This document shows, one piece after another, positions 1-13,518 of a stretch of 64,000 bases of DNA (position 1 is the stretch's first letter; every line of letters starts with the position of its first letter). The position numbers and the translations under genes are program-made. Under the pieces are notes generated by a model, which searched no databases, was not told where the DNA came from, and saw only the letters and a program-made list of their open reading frames with translations. Origin of the DNA: Albifimbria verrucaria (Eukaryota > Ascomycota > Sordariomycetes > Hypocreales > Stachybotryaceae); the NCBI GenBank assembly GCA_020081605.1, contig JAHREC010000049.1:1798001-1862000 (forward strand). The letters run 5' to 3'.

Positions 1-2
1 CG

Positions 3-3000
3 CGCGCGCCACCCATAGTAACGATATCCTCCCTCTCCGTCACCAGCCCGCGCAAGCGCACCACTATCAACATCTTTCCCAATGCATACCCAGCAAGCAG
101 GTTATCGGCGTCTCGGCCAATGGGCGAGACGTCCAACATAGAATACATCCAGGTCCGCTACCACCAACGTCTTCCCTCTCCCTCGTTGGATCGACGCTGA
201 CCCTGCAACCAGGACCCCGAGTTGAGCAATCCGAATGGCGCCCCCAACTTCCTCCTCAAGCTCGTAAACGACGACGAGCTCATCTTTACGTTCACATTCA
301 TACTCCGGCAGTCTTCGTCTGCCAACCCTGGCTCCGCCGAATCGCAACCCGCATCTCTGGATACCAACATTTCCGGTCTCACATACGTATACGCTTCCAC
401 GCCTCGAGAGGTTGAGAATTTGGTTACGCGCGAGTTTCATGCCAACCCGAACCTGCACAAGAATGCAAATGTTGAGCTTGTCGGCGATTATGGAACAGGT
501 GGCAGTCCGTCAGTTTCTTTCGAATGGACTTGGAAGTGGAAGCCGCCAAAGAGCCAGGAAGACAAGGGTGGAGGCTGGAGGAATTCTTGCAGTGTATGGC
601 ACTATGCAGCGCCTTGTTTGTCTGTTCCTGCTAACACACGGGTCAGTTTGTCGAGTACGATTCTCGAGCTCATCGGCTCAACACTCTTGCAAGCTTCTCT
701 TATTGGGTTGCCAGTATGCTCGATACCCTGCCCAACCGTCGAGGTAATGACTAACAACTGTAATAGATGTGCCGCCGCCTTTGAGTAACCCAAGCTCGCC
801 GTCTCCTACGTTCCTCCTTGCTTCGCCTCCGAAAATCCGTGTCGCCTCAGCCACATCAGTTGATTCTAGAATTACTGCCGATTACGAAGAGCCTATATCG
901 CCTCTGCCTGTTCCTCAGGAATCTACTGTCGCCATTGTATCTAGTCCACCCAAGGAGCCAGTCAAGGTTGACCTGCAATGCCCCAAACCAGGCGATGACA
1001 CTACTGTCGCGGAGGATGGTCCAGTTTTTAGGGCCACCCTGAAGGCTTTGGAGCAAAAGACTGGCAACATGCGCACACAGATGAAGAAGGTCCTGAAGAG
1101 AGCTGAACAGGCCCATACCGCACAAATCGAGGCGAATGACGCCTTCAACGCTTTCGTCGAGGCACTTCGGGAAGCTTCTTCCACAAACGCCAATGCCATA
1201 CAGCCTGCCATGGAGCATTATTTTGACAAGATTGCGAGAGAGATTCTAGCATACGAGCGGCAGAACGTGTCCAACTTGCAAAAATCATTATCGACCCGGT
1301 CACTAAACTTTATCAACTCGATATCAAACAGGCCGAGTACAAGAAGCGAGATTTTGAGGAAGAAAGCAAAGACTACTATGCTTTCGTATCACGATATCTG
1401 GGCCAGCGACAAGACTCGGTCAAGGCTAAGAAGCTCGCTGAGAGTGATTCTAAATATCAGAGCAAGCGTCGAAATTTCGAGCTCAAACGATTTGATTATT
1501 CAAGCTTCGTCCAAGATCTTCATGGAGGCCGCAAGGAGCAAGAAGTCCTCTCTCACCTAACTAAATATGCCGAGTCGCAAACCAAATCTTTCCTCTCGAC
1601 GGCTAAGAGAGTAGGAGAATTCCTTCCCCAGCTAGAAGCTCTTTCGGCCGAAGTACAGGAAGCCGATAAGGAGTATCAGTACCAGAGGCGGGAACGAGAA
1701 GAGAAGAGACGATTGCTCGAAAAGAGCAACGTCCCTTATGTTGAGCCAGAGCAGGCTAGTCTGACCAGCTCTGCACCTCTGGCGCCAAGTATAAATGGAA
1801 ACGCCAGTAACAGCTCTGATACGGACCTAGGCCGAGCTGATAGCACAGGTTCACAGCTCAAGGGCACCGCACCAAGCAGCGGCATCGTTGGCGGGGCAGG
1901 TCCTACTTCAGAACTCTCAAGGCCACCTGGCAGCTTGGGACAGTCTTCTTTGGGTAGTCCAGCACAAGGAGCAAAATTCAAAGGAATTCGTGATTTAGAA
2001 GAGCGCGACCCGTCACAAAGTAACGTCACACAGCGAAAAGAAGGTCTGTTGTGGTCTTTGAATCGTCCTGGTGGGCATGTAGACCCCGAAATCTTAACAA
2101 GCAAGGCTGGCATAAGTAAGGACGCTTCGAATAGTATTGGATCGCTCTTCGCTAACGATTTTCTAGGTTTTGGATTGTGCTAGATCAAGGAAAATTGTCA
2201 GAATACAGCAACTGGAAACAGAAGCTTGATCTTCACATGGATCCAATTGATCTCCGCATGGCCTCGGTTCGCGAAGCAAGGAATGCCGAGCGACGGTTTT
2301 GTTTCGAAGTCATTACTCCCAACTATAAGCGCGTGTACCAGGCAACTTCCGAGGAAGACATGAATAGCTGGATTGTTGCCATCAATAATGCCTTGCAAAG
2401 TGCCATGGAGGGCCGAGCATTTAAGGATAAGCCGGACGACGCCAGGACAACTGGAGAATCATTTAGCAAAAGAGACATCGGCTCGATTCTGACTGGAAAG
2501 ACACTGTCTCTTGGGCACAGCGCTCAGAACCCACATGCCAACTCCGGCAGCGGCATGCCTACTCGTAGGATCACAGTTGGTGCCCGGCCAAGTGCGGTCC
2601 GCACTTCAAGTTCAGGCTATGATGAGAACCCGGACAGGCTATTACAGACGGTCCGGAACAACGACCAGGGTAACTGCTGGTGTGCTGATTGCGGCTCGGG
2701 CTCCAAGGTAGAGTGGGTTTCCATCAATCTCGGGATCATCTTATGCATCGAATGTAGCGGTATTCATCGCTCTCTGGGTACACACATCAGCAAAGTGCGG
2801 TCTTTGACACTTGACATCAAATCATTCACGATCGATATCGTCGAGCTTCTCCTCCTTATCGGCAACAGGGTATCAAACATGGTATGGGAGTCCAAACTGG
2901 ACCCCAACCACAAGCCTGGCCCGCAGGCGACTCGTGAGCAACGGCTCAGGTTCATCACAGCCAAGTATGTGGAGAGGGCTTATGTTGAGCCTCTGTCTCC

Positions 3001-3484
3001 AACGCTGTCGAGGTACGCCACAGCAGACGAGACTTTGTTGGCTGCGATCAAGAAGAACGAGATCCAGCAAGTACTCTACGCCTTGGCGTTGAGGGCGAAT
3101 CCGAATGTTACGGACAAGATGAGAGGTACCCATGCAGTTTGGTTAGCCCTAGCGGCGGCCGACCCGGCTGCTCCATCGCAGGGACCCGGGCAAACCCCAT
3201 CCGAAGCTGAAGTTAAGGTGGTCCCGTTCCCCGTGGCAGAGTTGCTTGTGCAGAACGGCGCCGAGATACCGTCAACTCTCCCAGCATTCCCACTGGGGAG
3301 ACTGGCACAACTTTATGTGGAGCAGAAACGAGGCAAGATCACCGGCGTTTCCACCGATTTAGTACCGTCACTGCCGTACAACACGAGCCCAAACGACAAG
3401 CTACAGCGTGAGAAGGACGCGCGGTTACAGAAGCGGGTCAGCGCAGGTGGCAGACTGGCGAAGTCGCCTATTCCCGAGAGATAG
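3..3484 (+). CDS. BAR-PH-ArfGAP protein, Csx2-like (5' partial)
   Basis: GTPase-activating protein for Arf, acting at membranes in vesicle traffic or polarity. The frame is already open at base 3 and runs in frame to the first exon end at 152, so the N-terminus lies outside the window. Introns: 153-212, 594-646, 714-766, 2116-2166. Domains in order: an N-terminal conserved region, a BAR-type helical region (about 1020-1720), a PH domain (about 2040-2400, with WIVLDQGKLSEY), and an ArfGAP zinc finger near 2680-2790 with CADC and CIECSGIHR, the Arg following the second Cys pair as in the family. A C-terminal region follows that is weakly ankyrin-like. Two single-base gaps break the frame: the A run at 1280-1284 inside BAR, and CCCC at 2084-2087 at the start of PH. 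With both repaired the visible part is 1,088 codons plus stop. The family is clear from the domain order. The orthology to fission yeast Csx2 is inference. Confidence 0.9.
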
Positions 3485-4882
3485 GAGCCTAACATCTAGG
3501 AACGTTTGGCAGGCTTCACGCTCTGCTACCACCCGTATCAGATACCCAGGCTGAAGAGCGTCGAAATGGAGAGCAGTGATGATGCATGCTATTGATGATA
3601 ACGATTGTTTCGGAAACGTGGTGGCAAGATGTTTAAGCAACATGGACGGCGTTCAAGATGGCGCTTCTAGGGATGGTACAGATTCACGATAAACTTGGTC
3701 TGGATAGTAGCGGTGGTATTTTCTATACAAACATGGGATTGTGGGAGCACGGGGAAGCGTATTTGCCTAGGCTGGGAGCAGGCATTATTGGAAAGGTATT
3801 GAATGTTGCGTATGGAATAGGTAGTCAATAATGCTAATGCCACGACACGGTTGTGAGCTGCGTTGCTTTGCGAGTTTATCTGCTTACAAACACGTGAGGG
3901 CATGTGTGAGAGTATCTGTGAGAGTATCCATAATGGGGTATCCGTGCGGTGCCTACGTCACAGAAAGAGAGAGAGAGAGAAAGAGAATCGTTGGATTAGC
4001 GTCTACTCCGAAGTGGTGGCAAACAGAACTGGCTGACTCGGGAGCCTCAAGGCATGGGCCTCAGCGGGAGTCAGCCGGCGTCAGAATGGAAGGATATCCT
4101 GATACGACTACAGAAATGACGAAGCAAGAGCGGTCGTGGGCAAAGTCAGGGTTACTGCCCGTCCCATGACGCATATTTGGCGTGCCGTCTGCTCATGATG
4201 GGGATCGGGAAGCATGACTCAAAGTGTGGCTGGTGAAGGCCATGTGTGAGGCCTCGATGAGAAGTCACCTGAGCTGGGGAGGGTTACGATGGCCCTGATC
4301 CGTCCCGCTATACTATAGTAGAGAGAGGCAGCCCGAGCTTTCCTGCTGTATGATATTTGGTGGGTGGCTAGAAGGGGTTTGTGCGTGATGCTAGTAGCTG
4401 TAGTTTTTTAATTATCACGATATTGACAAGGCATTCTCGTGGCCGGATATTGTCGACCTGTTACTTGGATACCTTACATTGGGGGCTTGACGAGAGCGAA
4501 GAGAGAGAGAGAGGATGTCGTGGTACGGAGGGTCTACCTTGCCTCCGGCTCGCAGGAACAAGGGCTCCCAGGTACCTGTACCACCGCAAGAGCCGCGTCC
4601 TTAACATTAGTAACACAGCCATTCAAGATGCCTGCTCGAGCACCGCCCCACTAGCCCCAATGACCCCGGTCAGCTCTGCAGCCTTGGACGGCGTGAACGA
4701 CATCACGCCGGACTAAACTTGAGCTCCATCCATGTCCGTTCATCATCCTATTTCCTGTCCTGTTCAGTATAATTCTCGCCCACGCAGACTCCGCGCTCAT
4801 TCTGTGATTCACGCCTGCATTCACTACCCGTTCGCCAATCTTGGCACAGCTTCTGCTTCCAGGCCGCCGTCCCTCCGACGAC
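3485..4882. other. Intergenic region between ArfGAP and Chk2 genes
   Basis: Holds the 3' flank of the ArfGAP gene and the upstream region of the kinase gene. I see no coding frame with family signals. Two GA microsatellites lie within it, and the last 150 bases before the kinase ATG are pyrimidine-rich, as expected for a fungal leader. Confidence 0.6.
3966..3986. repeat. GA microsatellite
   Basis: A near-perfect run of GA dinucleotides interrupted by AA. A second, shorter GA tract lies at about 4499-4514. Simple repeats of this kind are common in fungal intergenic DNA. Confidence 0.8.
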
Positions 4883-7197
4883 ATGGCACCTCGCAACGAG
4901 AAAAGCCAATTGAAGCGACCCAGGGTAAATCTTGTCACACCGGCCGCCCCATCGCCTTCGTCACTCCAGCTAACCGCTTCCCATAGGGCTCTTTGCCTGA
5001 CGATGAGACTGACCTGAAGAAACCGCGTCGCTCCGAGCGCTTGTCTCACGGTGGACCCGACAAAACTCCCGTCTCACACAAGCAGCATCTCCCGTCACCA
5101 GTGACCAACCTCGCAACCGAAGACTCGAGCGAGCAGTACAAAGAGCCCACCGCTACACCACCCAGGGGCAACTCAGAGGAGCCCACCCCCGTAAGACGGA
5201 TGAGGCCTTCTCCCAAGGCCAGGTGCTATCCTCGCCACCTCAGGACACTCAACCTCTCAGCCAGTACGTCGACCGACACCCTGCCGTCTCCGAGGAAGTG
5301 GAGGACGAGGTCAAGGAAGGCGTCTGGGGATACTTGGTACCTCTCGAGCCCAAGTACGGCGACAAGCCCGTCGTCCTCAAGAGGCGCAGCGCTTGCCCTC
5401 TCCCAGAGACGGTTGCCGCGACAGACACAGGAAAGGAGTCACACAAGGACAAGGACAAGGCCAAGCCCGCCCCTGTCAAGGATGAAGATGCCTATGAACG
5501 ATCCAAGATCAAGGGCGTCGCCTCAGGAGGTTACTTGATCGGGCGCCACCCAGAGTGCGGTAAGCGGTGCCATTCTACATACCAGCGTGTGCCGGCCAGG
5601 CTGACAATTTGAAGACATCCAGGTCAATGATGGCATTGTATCCAACAGGCATTGTCTCATTTTCAACGAGAATAAGGGTACAGACTCGGTTGCGATCGTA
5701 GAGGATCTGTCGAGTAACGGCACATACGTCAACGAGGCCATTGTGGGGCGGAACCAACGGCGCGAGCTCGAGGACCAGGACGAGATTGCGGTTCACGGCA
5801 AGGCTCGGTTCATCTTTAGGTACCCCAAAGCCGACACACCAGCGGATTCCTGCAGCAGTACACGCTTCTAGAGAAGCTGGGAAAAGGCCACTTCGCAGAA
5901 GTTTACTTGTGCGTGGAGAAGTCATCCGGTCAACGCTATGCAGTCAAGATCTTTACGAAACATCCCGGCATGGAGGAGCGCTCCAAGACGGAAGGTCTGC
6001 AACAAGAGATTGGCGTTTTGATGAGTGTGAGCCATCCGAACGTGCTTTGCTTGAAGGATACGTTCAATGAGCGAGACCGTGTCTACCTGGTGCTGGAGCT
6101 GGCACCCGAGGGTGAACTGTTCAACTACATCGTCACAAAGCAGAAACTGAGCGAGGACGAATGTCGCAAGCTCTTCGTCCAGCTGTTCCAGGGCGTCAAA
6201 TACTTGGTAAGTCAACTAGGCTGATCTGCAGCCCCATCGTTTGATTGCGCTGGGCGATTAATTAATGCCTGGTTTGTAGCATGAGCGCAACATTGTCCAT
6301 CGTGACATCAAACCAGAGAACATTCTTATGGTGGACAAGGATCTGCATGTCAAACTTGCAGATTTTGGCCTAGCCAAGATTATCGGAGAAGAGTCGTTCA
6401 CCACGACACTCTGCGGCACGCCTAGCTACGTCGCGCCCGAGATCTTGGCTGATTCGAAGCAACGCAAGTACACCAAGGCCGTGGACGTCTGGTCGCTCGG
6501 CGTGGTGCTGTACATTTGCCTTTGCGGCTTTCCGCCGTTCTCGGACGAGCTGTACTCTCGTGATTTCCCTTCACACTCTCTCAACAGATCAAAAGCGGCC
6601 GGTTTGACTACCCTTCGCCTTACTGGGACTCGGTTGGCGACCCTGCACGTAAGTCTTGACATATCTTTTGGGTTTTACTTGACAACCTGAATGTCCCTCC
6701 ACCCTCCACCCTCCATTGCTGTCGTGTCTTGAAGGCTGGTGTACATTTGCTAATTTCAACTAGTTGATTTGATTGACTCCATGCTGGTGGTTGATCCAGA
6801 GCGACGATTCACGATAGACCAATGCTTAGCACACCCGTGGCTTTCACAGACCACGGTTTCTGTTAATGACAGCACTTGCGGACTTGTCGGAGGCATTGCT
6901 GGGCTGGAAGTCCACCGCAGAGCCCCGGTGCGGGAGAGGACTCTCCTCTCCTCTCTCAACTCAGTTTCGGTGACAGCTCAAGTCCCCATTGGCGAGAACA
7001 GAAGCCCCGTCAAGGTATGGTCCAAGAACAAGAGCCGTGCTACCAACACTCGGAAGGAGGTGGGCCCCGCCAGTGAGCGAGCGCCTGCGGAGTTCATTGA
7101 AATGGGCGGCAAAGGTGATCAGGAACTATTTGCGAATGACGACTCGAGCATCTATCCTTCGGCCGAAGCAACAAAGATTAAGACCAAAGGGAAATAG
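4883..7197 (+). CDS. FHA-domain checkpoint Ser/Thr kinase (Chk2/Rad53/Cds1 family; PRD-4 in Neurospora)
   Basis: DNA-damage checkpoint kinase acting in the nucleus downstream of ATM/ATR. Introns: 4925-4986, 5560-5614, 6207-6279, 6649-6763. An FHA domain spans about 5310-5830, with GRHPEC, VSNRHC and [10 protein letters not shown], the Arg, Ser-x-x-His and Asn of phosphothreonine readers. The kinase domain begins near 5865 with GKGHFAEVY (Gly loop) and VKIF (Lys), then HRDIKPENI (catalytic loop), [17 protein letters not shown] (APE) and DVWSLG. A basic tail of about 120 residues follows. Three single-base gaps interrupt the frame: the C run at 5186-5190, AAA at 5827-5829 between FHA and kinase, and CCC at 6567-6569 within the kinase C-lobe. 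Repaired length is 670 aa, normal for the family. The start is the first ATG, with a short first exon ending in a canonical donor. Identity as Chk2 follows from the FHA-plus-kinase order. Confidence 0.93.
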
Positions 7198-8067
7198 ACC
7201 AGACATATGATTGAGAGTTGGGACGAGGGAACGGCAACAACACGGGCCATGTTTCAGATGTGTTGACTTGTACTTTTTGTTTGCATGTGTTGCGATTTTA
7301 TCCACGGCTGGTTACAAGTTCAGTTTGGTGCTGGTAGCGAGGGGCTGGCCTTATTGATAAAGGAGGACAATTTACGGATTTGGGTTATGGTAGTTTCAAG
7401 GACATGGTGTTGCAGCGACTGCACACTGGTTTCATATGGCCTACGGGTTCTTTTTTCAAGATATTTTATAGTCGTTCTTGACGATGTCATAGTGCACCAG
7501 ATGTGAACTTGACTAGGCAGTTAGTTAGTGGACGACGGCCGAAAAAAATAAAGGCACAATCTGATTTCTTAGGTTTTTTTTTTTTTCTAAAAAAAAAAAT
7601 CTGTATATAATTATTAAACCAACAGAAAATAGCACTCGAGCAAAAGCATTTATATAAAAAGTCTTTATAAAGCTCACTTATAAGAGCCGCCTGTATCTAC
7701 TAGGTACAGAATTGATTTTAATGATTAATTAATTATCCGAAATATTCCTCATTTTCACCACTATTTCCACTTTAAAGTGCCCTTTCCGTATTTCGCATGG
7801 CAAACTGACTGCACGTGCCTGGTCACATGTTCTTCCCTCCGTCACCGCCCTCGCTTAGCCCCGCCAAATCTGCCGTTATTGTGTGGCAGAAGCCCCACCA
7901 GGGCTACTGGCATCGACCCAACACCACAGATTGTGCTCACCGAAGTCGAAGTCTCAGACGATCCCTCCCCCCTTCTCTCCGCGCCGACAATCTCCAGAAC
8001 GCCTCTCCACCCGCCAAATTAGGAGAGTTCAGTTACCAGGCGCCCAGCCTTCGATCGAGAGCCCAAA
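7198..8067. other. Intergenic: kinase 3' flank and eIF3m promoter
   Basis: Contains an AT-rich block (about 7540-7770) with a 13-T run directly followed by an 11-A run at 7574-7599, which could fold as a hairpin. The rest, from about 7800, is GC-balanced and pyrimidine-rich up to the eIF3m start. No gene recognised. Confidence 0.55.
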
Positions 8068-9540
8068 ATGGCCGCCACTAAGAAGAACCCTGTGCAGCCC
8101 CAGCTCCTCTTCGTCGATGGATCTTTCGAGGAGCTGGCCGCCGAGATGGCCGATTACCTGAAGGCAGAGGATGCCAAGCAGTTGCTGGCCAAGGGCGACC
8201 AAGCGCCCAAGGAGGAGGTCCTGTCGAAGCTGGTTGCCGCGTCCCAGGCTCTGTCCACCGTTTCCGAGAAGGAATACACCGCTGCCTCGAACCTCATGAT
8301 CCACCTGGTTCTCCAGGCCGCCGACCCCAAGAAGTATCTGCAGAGCCTTTGCAGCACCTTCTCAAAGCCCCTCGCCAACTCGCCCGTCCACGGACCGGGT
8401 CTCTCGCTCAACGCCCTTACCACCGTCTTCAACCTGCTCGACGCCTCCGACCCCGTCCGAGCCCGAGTTTTCATGGAGATCCTCAAGGTCGTCAAGACCC
8501 ACGGCATGTACGACAGCCTGCGCCCTTACATGGACAAGGTTGCTACCTGGATAGAGGACTGGGAGGAGGTCGGTGAGGATTACCAGAGGAAGCTGTACGA
8601 GGAGGTTGCTGAGGTTGCGCTGGACGCGGACGAGCAAGAGTAAGTGCCACCCGCCACCCTCTCGGTCTGCAATACAGAATCAATGCTGGAAAAATTTTTG
8701 GCACTGGTTTTTGAGACTTGTCATTGTCTCTGTCTCTTGCTTTTATTGCTTTTCCCTGTTATATAATTTTTTCTTGGTGCTAACACTACCAATTTAGGCA
8801 AGGCTATGAGTACATCCTCAAGGCTCTGCGCTCCTTTGATGCTGATGACAAGGAGGACATCTCTTCTGAAGATGCCCAGCGACTCTCCCTCCGTGCTGTT
8901 AAGATGGCGCTCCTCTCCAACACTCACTTCCTCTTCCAAGACCTCCGCGCTATCCCCACCGTTCAGGCTCTGAGCGACTCCCACCCTGTGTACTCTCAAC
9001 TCCTCGATATCTTCGCCGAGCAGGATCTTGAGGACTACAACGATTTCAACGATGAGCACAAGGGTTGGGTTGAGCAGCAGAAGCTTGACCACGATAAGCT
9101 GCACCGCAAGATGCGCCTCCTGACCTTTGCCAGCCTAGCGGCTGCCACCCCAGCCGGGAGCTCGAGTACACCAAGATCATCAAGGCTCTCCAGATCCCTG
9201 AGGAGGAGGTTGAGCGATGGGTCATCGATGTGATCCGTGCCGGCCTGGTTGAGGGCAAGCTGTCGCAGCAGCGCGGCATGTTCCTCGTCCACAAGGTCAC
9301 CTACCGTGTGTTCGGCCAGAAGCAGTACCAGGAGCTCTCTGCCCGTGTGAACCACTGGCGCACAACCCTCCAGAGTGTCAGGGACGTCCTGCGCCAGGAG
9401 CAGGCCAACGCCAAGGCCCAGAAGGAGCGCGAGGTGCAGGAGCTCGAGCGCAAGCTGGCCAACGCTGGCATGGGTGGCCAGAGCGGCCAGGAAACCAGGG
9501 ACGACGCCAGCAGCGCGAGCGTACGGATAATGACGACTAG
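8068..9540 (+). CDS. Eukaryotic translation initiation factor 3 subunit M
   Basis: Subunit of the eIF3 complex, which recruits mRNA and Met-tRNAi to the 40S ribosome in the cytosol. One intron, 8640-8797 (158 nt, donor GTAAGT, branch GCTAAC). The N-terminal two thirds is helical. The C-terminal PCI/winged-helix part carries [31 protein letters not shown] and [17 protein letters not shown], typical of eIF3m. The start has good context (AAAATGG). CCCC at 9148-9151 is one base short, shifting the frame just before the PCI segment. A second one-base gap near 9480 is needed to reach the family-like basic end ([13 protein letters not shown]) at 9540. Without that second repair the frame would run on to 9772 with unfamiliar residues. 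Repaired length is 438 aa, as expected. Confidence 0.93.
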
Positions 9541-11153
<1,613 letters not shown>

Positions 11154-12197
11154 CTTGGCTAGTGGGGGTTCAGGGTGCTGTAATTTAGTGGTGTAGCAGG
11201 GGTGTCTCAGGAAGGGATAGGGGGCCCAATATGCCACCAGGATGTCAATTGAGAGACTTCAATTGAGAGTTCCAGGAGAAAAAAATATGATGCAAGATGC
11301 GGTAGAATTACAACGAGGTAAATGACAATGAGAAGCAGAAAGGAGGGTAGAGGAAAGCTTATTCAAGAGAGTGTTATGGCGCTAAGCCGTGATATCAATA
11401 GGTCCGCCGTTGTAGCGGCGGGAGAGAAGAAGAATGGAGAGGGTGATAAGGAAAAGGTCGAGATGTTGGGAGATGGACTGGTTGGCCCTGGAGAAGCTGG
11501 ATGATCGGAAGCAGCTATCATGAGTATTTGCGCTGAACGCGGTGTCACGTGCATGGAATGAGCTTAAGCCTAAGTCAGGGATGAAATTGGTTAACTTACC
11601 CTGTAATTACATCGTTTTGGGCTGGTCGAGCCCCTTGACTTGACTTGTGGGCTCGGTAGAGGTGACGCAGTGGTAAGCGTGAAGCGCAATTGGAGTACAT
11701 GGAACAAAAACATCGACGTCTTTTGCTAGATCGATGGTTCGTGTAACTCAGGTGGGCATACATGATAACCAAAGTGGGTGAGGCCGAGGCTCGCATTTAC
11801 ACGCATGCGTCGGCTTGGGTCTACACTTGAGCCTGTCTTATACGGCCTAACGATGTCAATGACTACGGAATTCTCATATGTTGACCTCCAATGCATTTCC
11901 TTGTCCAGCACACGGACACGTAAGCCCTCTGGTTGACATACGTACGCACAAGAGCGGAACTGTACAGTACATGTCTACGCGCCCAGGCATATCCGTGGCT
12001 TGGCAGCAAGTGGTTGTGGTGGCTTGTTGGATTCATCTTGTCCCAGCCTCCTCCAATTCGGGCTCCTTCCCCATGTTTATATCGGCAGCTCCTGCCCACC
12101 CCACTTGCCAATCGAGGTTCCCTCCCATGTCTCTAACTAACAATACGTAGTTTCAACGTTTCTGCATCTCCAAGGCTTCTCTTCTGCTTCAAATATC
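11154..12197. promoter_or_regulatory. Shared divergent upstream region of URA6 and GRF gene
   Basis: About 1.04 kb separating two divergently transcribed starts, so both promoters must lie here. An A-box-like string (TGACGCAGTGG near 11662) is present, but no complete tRNA fold could be drawn around it. Nothing else is recognised. Confidence 0.5.
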
Positions 12198-13364
12198 ATG
12201 GCGACTACGCCTCCACGACAGGTCACTACTGCGGCAGTGCCCCGACACCTTCAACTCATCATAAACAGCGCAAAGCTTATTGGTCCGAGGATGCTTGGTG
12301 GTGTAAGCTTCCCGGTCTCCCTTGGATCGACCAGACCGTATCATTGATCCGCCCATATATTGACGTAATACGTAGGCTGCTGTGACCCCCAAGAAGAACT
12401 TCCATGCTGAAGACCACAAGCGACACACCCAACAAAGGGAGGTTCTTTTGGTCCTGCCCAGCGAATAAACGCTGTGGATTCTTCCTCTGGGAAGACAACC
12501 CCGAGGCCCACCAAGCAGCCCAGGAATTGCAGCAACCGAAAACGCCCACTCTTGGTCAGCGCAAGCTCACTTCTTTGGCTACTCTGTCACTCGAAAGCAA
12601 CGAATGAGTGAGCGGGACGCCATTGAATCCGAAACAAACTCTGAAAGCACTGGCGACGAGGATCCCAACTCGAGCCAAGAAGCACACAAAACCACCATGG
12701 GACCACAGTTCAAGTCTACCAAGAGGAAGCAAGATGACCTCGACGACGACTTCTTTGATGAACTCAGCCCCGAGGAGGTAAAAAACTGGAGACTATCATG
12801 GACAAGAAGACTACATATCGCAGTGACAACGTATCACGCGACCCCTACAGAACCCCGGAGACCACCCGAACAGTCGACATGACTGGTGGTTTTCCCACAC
12901 CCTCTGTAACAAGAACCTTGTTCCCGGATGCTGCTGCGAAGAGACAAAAGACCGTCTCTTTTGAACAATCTTCAGCCTCTTGTACGATGTCTCCAGCAAG
13001 CACACCCGGTGCAAAGCACATCCATGCCCAGCCTACCAGCAGTCCCAGCGAGGATGAATGGGACGTGACTCAAAAGGTTATGGATCTGTTGAAGCACCAT
13101 AATCTTGAATCATCAGTGCTCGCCTCAGTACAGGACGTGCTGGAAACATCCGTTCGCAAAACCGCAGGTATTATCAAGGGCAGGGCGACAGCTCGTGTCG
13201 CACTTAAACAGAGGGATGAGAAAATTGCCCAACTTCAGAACCGTGTAGCAGCCTTGGAAAATAAGGAGAAAATGCTGAAAGACCAGTTGGATCATGCCAA
13301 CGACAAGGTAACACAGGCTAAAGCAAAGGTAAGGCAAGTCTACGAGGTCTATGATGCCATGTAA
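12198..13364 (+). CDS. GRF-type zinc-finger, coiled-coil protein
   Basis: Likely nucleic-acid-binding nuclear protein. The GRF zinc finger is a single-strand DNA/RNA-binding module also found in TOP3A, APE2 and NEIL3. The finger shows TPNKGRFFWSCP and CGFFLWEDN, the Gly-Arg-Phe signature with its C-terminal Cys pair. The N-terminal Cys cluster (WCCCD) is encoded just across an intron. Modelled introns are 12222-12268 (weak donor GTCACT, tentative) and 12303-12375 (donor GTAAGC). The middle is acidic and low-complexity. The C-terminal about 60 residues form a clear coiled coil (heptads near VAALENKEKMLKDQL). Three one-base gaps are needed, near 12405, at TTT 12574-12576 and near 12777-12785. 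Repaired length is 349 aa. The family is convincing, but the first two exons are less sure. Confidence 0.75.
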
Positions 13365-13518
13365 ATCTGTCATGTTTCTATCATTGTGCTTATCTCATAC
13401 GGAGCAGAAAGCAATGTGAACATGCACAAAGGCATCATCAAACCAAAACAGCAAAGGACAGGATTGGAAGAGGTACAACAAAAGCCTTGTTACCCTATAA
13501 CACTGCTCACGCCCCAGA

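Noticed and set aside
744..766. 23-nt intron option in the ArfGAP gene
   Set aside because: Too short for splicing. The donor GTATGC at 714 gives a normal 53-nt intron with the same branch and acceptor.
6560..6592. Possible mini-intron in the Chk2 kinase domain (pyrimidine tract then CAG)
   Set aside because: The only donor would make an intron under 30 nt. A single missing C at 6567-6569 restores the conserved sequence.
11640..11760. tRNA-like A-box (TGACGCAGTGG) with a GGTTCG string about 80 bases on
   Set aside because: Acceptor, anticodon and T stems could not be paired, and there is no terminator in place.
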